Shown: positions 19,565-25,133 of the stretch, in pieces
Layout: every line of letters starts with the position of its first letter
Numbering within the stretch: the stretch's first letter is position 1
Source: a virus
Strand: one strand, 5' to 3'
IMG/VR virus record: IMGVR_UViG_3300010883_000419
Span: 1 to 25,133 of that record
Length of the DNA: 25,133 nt
Program-made: the position numbers and the translations under genes
Notes under the pieces: generated by a model
Database searches by the model: none
The model's input: only the letters and a program-made list of their open reading frames with translations
Told to the model about the DNA's origin: nothing

Positions 19565-19998
19565 TGCAAGTAAGGTTAACAAGTAACGGCAAAGAAATAG
19601 AACGCTTATTAAAAAAACGCGGTAAAGCCTTATCTAAAAGTGTTCGCAGAGCGTTATCAAGAACAGCTTTGGCTGGAATACAAATAATAGAAGAAAGAAC
19701 GGCAAAAGGCAAAAGTTACAAAGGTGGCAGCTTTAAACCATATAGTAAATTGCCAGATGGAGGATATTTTGCTTGGCGTAAAGAACAAGGGTTAACTACT
19801 AAACCTAATTTAAGCGTTAGCGGAAATATGCTTAGTTCATTAACATCAAGCGTAGACAACAGAGCGGCTACCATATTTTTTAGTCGCGCTACTGAAGCAG
19901 AAAAAGCAGCAAAAAATAATGCAACTAGGCCGTTTTTTGGGTTTTCTGATTTAGAAGAAAAAACTTTAGGAAAAGTATTTTTTAGGACTTTGAAATGA
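19564..19998 (+). CDS. Neck / head-tail joining protein (HK97 gp10-like)
   Basis: A 144-residue basic protein. The N-terminal helical region 'KEIERLLKKRGKALSKSVRRALSRTALAGIQIIEERTAKG' and the later 'NLSVSGNMLSSLTSSV..' with 'RPFFGFSD' near the C-terminus follow the pattern of phage HK97-gp10-like or virion-morphogenesis proteins that complete the neck. Position between connector and tail terminator agrees. It overlaps both neighbours (1 nt and 4 nt). Confidence 0.75.
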   Translation: MQVRLTSNGKEIERLLKKRGKALSKSVRRALSRTALAGIQIIEERTAKGKSYKGGSFKPYSKLPDGGYFAWRKEQGLTTKPNLSVSGNMLSSLTSSVDNRAATIFFSRATEAEKAAKNNATRPFFGFSDLEEKTLGKVFFRTLK

Positions 19999-20429
19999 GC
20001 GTAAGAGAAAATATTGCTAATAATCTAGTTGCAACTTTACAAGCTACTACTGCTCCTGTGGGCGTTAAGTATGTTACGCGAGAGCCGTTTGATTTTGACA
20101 AGTTATCGAGCGCACAATTTCCTGCAATATTAGTAAGGAGTGCGGACGAAGACAGAGAAGACAGTACCCTTGGCGGTTCGGTTAGTAAACGAATGGCTAC
20201 AATTAATTATGAATTCATTTGCTACGTTAAAGGCGCAATTATAGATTCGGCCAGAAACAATCTTATTGAAGCAATTGAAGAAGCACTTGATGTTGATCGT
20301 TTGCGCGGTGGTTATGCACTAGACACGCAAATAACAAGCATTGAGATTGACGAAGGTTCCATTGACCCCATCGGTGGGGTTATTATTACAGTTCGCGTCT
20401 TATACCAATATACTCGCGGCACAACTTAA
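19995..20429 (+). CDS. Tail terminator (tail completion) protein
   Basis: A 144-residue protein with the mixed helix/strand profile of lambda gpU-like tail terminators. It has an N-terminal helix 'VRENIANNLVATLQAT', strands around 'FPAILVRSADED', 'ATINYEFICYVKG' with a following helix 'ARNNLIEAIEEAL', and C-terminal strands ending 'VIITVRVLYQYTRG'. It caps the tail tube and joins it to the head. Assignment rests on this pattern and on gene order (immediately before the tail tube). It overlaps the previous gene by 4 nt. Confidence 0.72.
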   Translation: MSVRENIANNLVATLQATTAPVGVKYVTREPFDFDKLSSAQFPAILVRSADEDREDSTLGGSVSKRMATINYEFICYVKGAIIDSARNNLIEAIEEALDVDRLRGGYALDTQITSIEIDEGSIDPIGGVIITVRVLYQYTRGTT

Positions 20430-20451
20430 ACTTTAAAATAGGTAAATTATC

Positions 20452-20853
20452 ATGGCGACTAAAACAGGCGCATCCGGTGTAGTAAAAATCCAAGTAGCGG
20501 GAACGACTGTTGCCGTGGTGGGAGAAGTTCGTTCATTTACATTTGATGGTTCAGCAGACACTATTGAAGATTCAGTAATAGGTGATGTTGCAAGAAGTTA
20601 CAAGACAGGCTTAAAAACTAACACAGTATCACTTGAAGTTTATTGGGATGAAGCCGATGCACAACAATTAGTCCTTGATGAACGTGCTTCAATAGATTTT
20701 GAAGTATATCCAACAGGTACTGGAAGCGGTGAGACATTCTTTTCTGGTAGCGGTATTGTTACATCACGCTCAATCACTGGTTCTTTTGACGGAATGGTTG
20801 AAGCAAGTTTTGCTATTCAATGCAGTGGAGCAGTATCTGAAGCACAAGTTTAA
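20452..20853 (+). CDS. Major tail (tube) protein
   Basis: A 133-residue beta-rich protein. 'SGVVKIQVAGTTVAVVGEVRSFTFDGSADTIEDSVIGD' followed by 'SLEVYWDEADAQQLVL' and 'SGIVTSRSITGSFDGMVEASFAIQCSG' is the usual profile of small siphophage tail tube proteins, whose hexamers stack around the tape measure. Position between tail terminator and chaperone genes agrees. It has its own ribosome site (AGG at 20440-20442) and a 22-nt gap upstream, in keeping with higher expression than its neighbours. No Ig-like extra domain is attached. Confidence 0.82.
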   Translation: MATKTGASGVVKIQVAGTTVAVVGEVRSFTFDGSADTIEDSVIGDVARSYKTGLKTNTVSLEVYWDEADAQQLVLDERASIDFEVYPTGTGSGETFFSGSGIVTSRSITGSFDGMVEASFAIQCSGAVSEAQV

Positions 20854-20870
20854 CAGCGGGGAATTAAACC

Positions 20871-21218
20871 ATGGGACTAGCTAAAGAGTTAAGAAACAGA
20901 AGGAAGTTAGAAGCAAGAGAGGTTCTTGTTCCTGCATGGGCTGATGAATCTGGAGCGTTTAAATTATATAGCCGAAGTATTACTTGCTATGATTTAGATC
21001 AACTGCAGAAAAAGCACCCTAACTTTCTTAATAACACTACCATTGGAGCGATGGTCGATCTGATTTGCATGAAAGCAGAAGACGAAGGCGGCAACAAGCT
21101 TTTTAAATCTGCTGAAGATCGGCTTGATCTAATGGGAGAAGAAACTAATGTGATATCAGATATCGCTAATCAGATGTTTGCAGAAATTGAATCTGTAGAG
21201 GACGCGGAGGGAAACTAA
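20871..21218 (+). CDS. Tail assembly chaperone gpG-like
   Basis: A 115-residue acidic, helical protein: 'GLAKELRNRRKLEAREVLVPAWAD..' then 'CYDLDQLQKKHPNF..NTTIGAMVDLICMKAEDEGG' and 'DRLDLMGEETNVISDIANQMF'. This is the profile and position of the lambda gpG equivalent, which coats the tape measure before tail-tube polymerisation. The last codons before the stop contain the slippery heptamer GGGAAAC (21209-21215), so part of the product should be extended into the downstream reading frame as the gpGT equivalent. RBS GGGG is at 20859-20862. Confidence 0.82.
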   Translation: MGLAKELRNRRKLEAREVLVPAWADESGAFKLYSRSITCYDLDQLQKKHPNFLNNTTIGAMVDLICMKAEDEGGNKLFKSAEDRLDLMGEETNVISDIANQMFAEIESVEDAEGN

Positions 21219-21358
21219 GGAGCGATCAGTTAAGGATGAACCTGCTTTCCTTGGCTGACCGCTTGCATCTTACAATAGAAGAAGCAGAGCAAATGCCCGT
21301 CAGTCACTTTAATGAGTGGCTAGCATATTTCCAAATACAGAGTGAAAGCAATGGCTGA
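20871..21358 (+). CDS. gpGT-like frameshift fusion (-1 at 21209-21215)
   Basis: A -1 shift on G GGA AAC (21209-21215) moves ribosomes past the TAA at 21216 into an open frame running from CTA 21215 to the TGA at 21356-21358. This adds 47 residues, for a total near 162. The extension contains 'NLLSLADRLHLTIEEAEQMPVSHFNEWLAYFQI', the typical T-domain pattern of tail chaperones (LADRL..T..E...M....EW.AYF). An internal ATG at 21236 with AAGGA (21232-21236) could in principle start the T part alone, but conserved phage biology favours frameshifting. The fusion overlaps the tape-measure gene by 8 nt. Confidence 0.82.
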
Positions 21359-23186
21359 CCAAAAGTTTAATATCAAAATATTTGCAATGGACAAGACCAA
21401 AAAAGGTTTTGCTTCAGCAGCAGCAGGAATTAAACGAATAACTAAAGCCGTTTTTAGCATGAAATCAGCTTTGGTGTTAGTTGCTGGAGCCACTGGTTTT
21501 GGCTTTCTTATTAAAAGATCGTTAGATGCAACTGACAGCTTAAAGAAAACAGCAGATAAAATAGGAACAACAACTTCCGCTTTGGGAGGGTTAAGATACG
21601 CAGCAGAAATTACTGGCGTTGAAACCCGAACAATGGATATGGCTTTACAGCGATTTACTAGAAGGACAGCTGAAGCTGCAAAAGGTACAGGCGAAGCAAA
21701 AGGTGCAATTAAAGAGTTAGGAATTAACGCCAAAGAATTAAACAATATGCCTTTGGATAAAAGGATGTTGATATTAGCTGATGCTTTCGGGAAAGTAAGA
21801 AATGATTCCGATAAACTACGGTTGGCTTTTAAACTATTTGATTCCGAAGGCGCCGCATTAGTTAATACATTAGGTTTAGGCAGAGAAGGTTTGCAAGAAT
21901 TGTTAGGCGAAGCAAAAATGCTTGGTTTAACCATGTCAACTGATGCAGCTGCTGGCGTTGAAAAAGCAAATGATTCTATTGTTAAATTAATGTCTGTCGG
22001 AAAAGGTTTAACGGATCAGTTTACCGCGGCATTGGCTCCAGCAATAGAAGAAGCAGTAACACAGCTGACTCGTTTTTTTACAGCAATATCTAAAGAACAA
22101 GGAGGTGTGGAGAAATGGGCTCAGTCTTTGGCTAAAGGATTTTTGCAATCTATTGCTAATATTATAACAGCCTTAGATACTGGTCTTGAAGCAATCTCAG
22201 GTTTCGTTAATAAAGCTAATAGTATTTTTAATTCCATTGAAGTTAAATCTCAAGAAAATAAGATAGAAAGTTTTAAAGAAAAAATACTTTCATTATATGG
22301 TGAAATTAAAGGAATAGAAGCGGGTGGGCTTCCAAGTCTTTCAGACATATTAATGGGAGAAAATCTAGACGATAAAAAAGACAAGATAGAAAGCTTGATG
22401 AATCAAGTTATCTTGGCAGATCAAAAATTAAAAGAAATGCAACAACCTTTAGTAGATAACGGGCTTGGAGATTTTTTTGATAAATCTATTGCTAAAATAT
22501 TGGAACTTAAAGAAGCAATAGGCGGTTCCGATGGAAAACCTAATATTTTTGTACCTACGATAGACGGATTAAACAACGTACAACAAGCATTTAAAGATTG
22601 GCAAACAACAGTAAAAGATTCTGATGAAATAGTAAAAGCATTTACTACAAACGCATTAAATGGAATGACAGATGCTTTGACTGCCGGAATAACGGGCGCG
22701 GCTAACTTTGCTGACGCTATGAAGTCAATGGCGAAAAGCGTAGTTGATAGTCTTATTAAGATGCTAATTCAAAAATATATTGTTGATGCTGCTTTTGGTG
22801 CTATTACTGCCAGCTTTGGTGGCGGTGGAGGTGGCAGTGCTGGAGTTACGGCTGGAGGAACTGGCGGCAACTTAACAACTATGGCGGGTCTTTCAGGCAG
22901 AGCCATTGGGGGATCGGTTCAAAGCGGTCAGCCTTATATGGTTGGTGAGAGTGGGGCTGAGATGTTTATTCCTAACTCTCAAGGCTCAATCGTACCTAAC
23001 AACAAACTTGGTGGCGGTAGCGGTGTTACAATCAACCAAACCATTAACGTGACCACCGGAATACAAAGCACTGTAAGGGCAGAGATTGTTGGCTTAATGC
23101 CTCAAATTGCTCAAGCAGCAAAAGGCGCAGTGGCAGATGCTAGATTGCGTGGTGGCAACTTTAGCAAAGCAATGTCAGGAGCGTAA
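21351..23186 (+). CDS. Tape measure protein
   Basis: A 611-residue protein, the longest gene in the window and placed directly after the chaperone pair. It contains a hydrophobic segment near residues 30-55, long helical Ala/Lys/Glu-rich stretches (about 55-480), a second hydrophobic region around 440-480, and a Gly-rich C-terminal part (about 480-530) leading to 'GRAIGGSVQSGQPYMVGESGAEMFIP', a motif recurrent at tape-measure C-termini. At about 1.5 angstrom per residue it predicts a tail near 90 nm. No lysozyme or peptidase domain is seen. The ATG at 21351 overlaps the gpGT stop; a GTG at 21342 is the alternative. Confidence 0.9.
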   Translation: MADQKFNIKIFAMDKTKKGFASAAAGIKRITKAVFSMKSALVLVAGATGFGFLIKRSLDATDSLKKTADKIGTTTSALGGLRYAAEITGVETRTMDMALQRFTRRTAEAAKGTGEAKGAIKELGINAKELNNMPLDKRMLILADAFGKVRNDSDKLRLAFKLFDSEGAALVNTLGLGREGLQELLGEAKMLGLTMSTDAAAGVEKANDSIVKLMSVGKGLTDQFTAALAPAIEEAVTQLTRFFTAISKEQGGVEKWAQSLAKGFLQSIANIITALDTGLEAISGFVNKANSIFNSIEVKSQENKIESFKEKILSLYGEIKGIEAGGLPSLSDILMGENLDDKKDKIESLMNQVILADQKLKEMQQPLVDNGLGDFFDKSIAKILELKEAIGGSDGKPNIFVPTIDGLNNVQQAFKDWQTTVKDSDEIVKAFTTNALNGMTDALTAGITGAANFADAMKSMAKSVVDSLIKMLIQKYIVDAAFGAITASFGGGGGGSAGVTAGGTGGNLTTMAGLSGRAIGGSVQSGQPYMVGESGAEMFIPNSQGSIVPNNKLGGGSGVTINQTINVTTGIQSTVRAEIVGLMPQIAQAAKGAVADARLRGGNFSKAMSGA

Positions 23187-23189
23187 TAA

Positions 23190-23750
23190 ATGCCTTTATC
23201 TTTTCCCAATGTTGGCATAAAAAATATGTCGATGAGACTGAAACGAGTTGTAGCTGTAAGTGAATCGCCATTTACATTAGATACTCAGGTATATGCTCAT
23301 CAAGGTGCTAGATGGGAAGCAGAGGTGTCTCTGCCGCCTTTATCGCATATCGAGGCACGATCTATCGAGGCTTTTATAGTCGGCTTAAAAGGGCGGGAAG
23401 GCACGTTTACGTTCGGCAACCCATTGCATACCAGCACAGCAACATCAACCACATCTGGCACCACAGCGATTAGAGCCGAAACGCTAACTACTTCAGCGGC
23501 AGCATCAGCGGTTACTGCGGGAACTTATTTTCAACTTGGAAGTTATCTGTACATAGTAACGGCTGACAAATCATCTGGTGCTGGAACATTATCTTTTCAG
23601 CCTCCTTTGCGAGCGGCTGTTTCTAGCGGTACGGCTTTGGATTTTACTTTGCCAAAAAGTTTATGGCGTATGGCTTCAAATGAACTTTCTTGGTCGGTAA
23701 GTGATGCTAGCTTTTACGGGTTTAGCTTCTCCATGACGGAGGCTTTATGA
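23190..23750 (+). CDS. Minor tail / distal tail protein
   Basis: A 186-residue beta-rich protein. 'ARWEAEVSLPPLSHIEARSIEAFIVGLKGREGTFTFGNP' and the ending 'LSWSVSDASFYGFSFSMTEAL' follow the pattern of minor tail proteins encoded directly after the tape measure in lambda-like siphophages (gpM/distal-tail position). A Thr/Ser/Ala-rich insertion (about 80-115) probably forms an exposed loop or small extra domain. It starts 3 nt after the tape-measure stop and overlaps the following gene by 4 nt. The precise role (hub ring or tape-measure cap) is inferred. Confidence 0.75.
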   Translation: MPLSFPNVGIKNMSMRLKRVVAVSESPFTLDTQVYAHQGARWEAEVSLPPLSHIEARSIEAFIVGLKGREGTFTFGNPLHTSTATSTTSGTTAIRAETLTTSAAASAVTAGTYFQLGSYLYIVTADKSSGAGTLSFQPPLRAAVSSGTALDFTLPKSLWRMASNELSWSVSDASFYGFSFSMTEAL

Positions 23751-24388
23751 GTAGAGTATTAACCAGTGGCATGACCGCAGTTACAACGGCAGATGTTGTT
23801 CGGCCTATTTATCTTATTCGTATGGTATTTGATTCTGGTGAATCTCCTAATGAATTAAATATATGGTCTGGCAATGGCGATCTTAGTTATGACAGTGAAA
23901 CATATGTTGGCGTTGGTGATCTTCTCAGTATAAGTGAAATAAAAGAAACGTCAGATATAGAAGCGACTGGTGTTAATGTAACTTTGGCTGGCGTTAAAGC
24001 AAGTTTGTTGGCGATAGCCAAAGACCACGAATATCAGGGTAGACCATTAACTATTTTGCTTGGCGCGTTTGATGATGTAGGCGATTTAATTGCCGATCCA
24101 ACAATAGTGTTTTCTGGTTTTATGGATGTTATGACCATATCCGAAGGAGCAGAAACCTCTACAATATCTATTGCTGTAGAAAACAAGTTAATTGCTTTTG
24201 AGCGATCTAAGGTTAGGAGATATACAGCGGAAGATCAAAAAATAGATCATCCTTCAGATAAAGGCTTTGAATACGTAACGGCCATTCAGGAAAAAGAAAT
24301 CGTATGGGGCAGACCGTCACCAGTTTCTCAATCTAATCGCGGATCAGGGGCGGGTTTTATGGGCTATGATCCAAGGAATGAGCATTGA
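23747..24388 (+). CDS. Minor tail protein (DUF2163/gpL-like)
   Basis: A 213-residue beta-rich protein. 'VRPIYLIRMVFDSGE..NIWSGNGDLSYDSETYVGVGDLLSISEIKETSDIEATGVNVTLAG' and later 'FSGFMDVMTISEG.ETSTISIAVENKLIAFERSKVRRYT' fit the N-terminal domain of the DUF2163-type minor tail family found in gene transfer agents and many siphophages (from recall). The position equals lambda gpL. No Cys-rich C-terminal iron-sulfur segment as in lambda gpL is visible. It ends with a 4-nt TTGA overlap with the GNAT gene. Confidence 0.78.
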   Translation: MSRVLTSGMTAVTTADVVRPIYLIRMVFDSGESPNELNIWSGNGDLSYDSETYVGVGDLLSISEIKETSDIEATGVNVTLAGVKASLLAIAKDHEYQGRPLTILLGAFDDVGDLIADPTIVFSGFMDVMTISEGAETSTISIAVENKLIAFERSKVRRYTAEDQKIDHPSDKGFEYVTAIQEKEIVWGRPSPVSQSNRGSGAGFMGYDPRNEH

Positions 24389-24840
24389 TATTTATAGCAC
24401 ACGAATGTTTAGCTAATGTCAAAGAAGACATTAAACCCCTGATAGAAGAGCATTGGGAAATGGTTGCCTTAAACCAAGGCACTATAAAGCTAAACCCTAA
24501 CTGGAAAGAATATGCCCGTCTTGATGCGGATGGAGTATTACGAGCCTTCACTGCTAGGAAAGACGGTCAACTTGTTGGTTATTGTGTCTTGACTGTATCG
24601 CAAAGCATTCATTATTCAGATCATGTATTTGCTAACAACGATGTTACATTTGTCCTGCCCGAACACAGAGAAGGCGCAACAGGCTATAAACTGTTAAAAT
24701 TCGCTGAAGATCATTGCAGAGACAATGGTATATCTTTATTAAACATAAACACCAAAGTGCATATTCCTTTTGATAATTTATTGATTGGAATGGGCTTTGA
24801 TTTAATTGAACGCATTTACTCAAAATGCTTTAAGGATTAA
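24385..24840 (+). CDS. GNAT-fold acetyltransferase-like protein in tail locus
   Basis: A 151-residue protein with the GNAT layout: N-terminal helices, a beta hairpin 'GVLRAFTARKDGQLVGYCVLTV' (50-71), the acetyl-CoA motif on 'FVLPEHREGATGYKLLKFAEDHC' (Arg95, Gly97, Gly100), then 'LLNINTKVH' and 'LLIGMGFDLIERIYSK' (C-terminal strand). The start is TTG 24385 overlapping the upstream stop as TTGA, with AAGGA (24373-24377) in place. It lies between a gpL-like gene and a tail-tip gene, where lambda-like phages usually carry a tail-tip peptidase (gpK). Acetyl-donor binding is likely; substrate unknown. Confidence 0.78.
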   Translation: MIFIAHECLANVKEDIKPLIEEHWEMVALNQGTIKLNPNWKEYARLDADGVLRAFTARKDGQLVGYCVLTVSQSIHYSDHVFANNDVTFVLPEHREGATGYKLLKFAEDHCRDNGISLLNINTKVHIPFDNLLIGMGFDLIERIYSKCFKD

Positions 24841-24843
24841 AGA

Positions 24844-25133
24844 ATGGCAATTGCAGCAATAGCAGGAATAGCAGCAGCGGGTAGTTATGCTGCTGCGGTA
24901 GGACTTGCCGCGATGACACTTGGCGGTTTTGTTACCGCTTTTGCTATTGGTGCAGGACTGTCTATGATTTCAAGGGCGTTAATGCCAGCCCCCGATATAG
25001 GCGCACAAATGGGAGGAAGGTCGGTAACGGCCAGAGATGCCGCGCACACTAGGAAAGTAGTTTACAGCAGAGCAAGAATTGGTGGGAATATTGTTTACTT
25101 AGAATCAACAGGGTCAGACAATAAATACATATG
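24844..25133 (+). CDS. Tail tip / host-attachment protein, 5' part (truncated by window end)
   Basis: Open to the window end: 96 complete codons. The N-terminus is strongly Ala/Gly-rich and hydrophobic (about residues 1-45, with a glycine-zipper look), followed by 'PAPDIGAQMGG..VTARDAAHTRKVVYSRARIGGNIVYLES'. The R-x-VVYGxxRxGGxxVY-like segment is typical of the start of siphophage tail-tip or central-fibre proteins (gpI/gpJ-like hub region, GTA-type 'putative tail protein'). It begins 3 nt after the GNAT stop. The assignment is from this motif and position; the receptor-binding part lies beyond the window. Confidence 0.7.
   Translation, partial: MAIAAIAGIAAAGSYAAAVGLAAMTLGGFVTAFAIGAGLSMISRALMPAPDIGAQMGGRSVTARDAAHTRKVVYSRARIGGNIVYLESTGSDNKYI

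Noticed and set aside
20365-20380. Perfect ACCCCA-TCGG-TGGGGT hairpin inside the tail terminator gene
   Set aside because: Inside coding sequence without a T-run. It could influence mRNA processing before the tail tube gene, but evidence is too thin.
21320-21934. 204-codon reverse-strand frame opposite the tape measure
   Set aside because: Antisense to a strongly supported gene. Its Ser/Ala/Leu composition mirrors the tape-measure codons, and no other gene is on the - strand.
1-25133. CRISPR arrays, insertion sequences and large direct repeats
   Set aside because: No regularly spaced repeats, transposase motifs or terminal inverted repeats were found on reading through the window.

Overview
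The window is part of the genome of a tailed double-stranded DNA phage (Caudoviricetes). Siphovirus morphology is inferred from the tail genes: a P22-type coat protein and DUF4055-type portal are followed by a tail terminator, tail tube, a frameshifted tail-assembly chaperone, a 611-residue tape measure and minor tail proteins. Every convincing gene lies on the + strand. Genes are tightly packed, with 1-8 nt stop/start overlaps and A/G-rich Shine-Dalgarno sites. The sequence is AT-rich by eye. Gene content (NinB, NinG/Rap, DUF1071 plus YqaJ recombination, a GTA-type holin, a lysine-rich peptide beside the MuF gene) resembles aquatic phages of Gram-negative bacteria. The host cannot be fixed from the sequence, though an E. 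coli-like SSB tail (DDDIPF) fits a proteobacterium. I see no integrase, tRNA or CRISPR array.

Layout. 1-1628 is the end of a late operon: a small cysteine-containing protein, a helical membrane-anchored protein, an XhlA-like membrane protein, a GTA-type holin and an M15 peptidase endolysin, closed by a terminator at 1698-1719. A sigma70-like promoter (1743-1771) opens the first early operon: zinc-ribbon protein, DUF1071 annealing protein, YqaJ exonuclease and SSB-like protein. After a GC hairpin comes a Cro-like HTH gene, then a promoter (3956-3984) with a ~290-nt structured leader before 4284-7574. That operon holds two likely replication or early proteins, an unknown, NinB, an HTH-metallophosphoesterase, a zinc-ribbon protein and NinG. 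A pair of perfect palindromes at 7629-7676 precedes a third promoter and a one-gene unit (7765-8142). A fourth promoter (8183-8211) drives small early genes (8248-9676), ending in three single-TM proteins. A 347-nt gene-free, hairpin-rich region (9677-10023) contains a fifth promoter.

10024-13381 is the most interesting block: a small unknown, a ParB-like domain protein, a TET-associated-type glycosyltransferase (TAGT), an extended SDR sugar-nucleotide epimerase/dehydratase and a short UDP-glucose-dehydrogenase-like protein, all overlapping or 1 nt apart. The last gene overlaps the small terminase. I read this as a DNA hypermodification (base glycosylation) cassette with its own sugar-nucleotide supply. 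No enzyme that would make the hydroxylated acceptor base (TET/JBP or hydroxymethylase) is in the window.

13378-25133 is the packaging and virion module: TerS, TerL, portal, MuF-like protein, lysine-rich peptide, scaffold, coat, terminator, head-tail connector genes, tail terminator, tail tube, gpG/gpGT chaperone with a GGGAAAC slippery site, tape measure, distal/minor tail proteins, a GNAT-fold protein where a tail peptidase is often found, and the start of a tail-tip protein cut by the window end.
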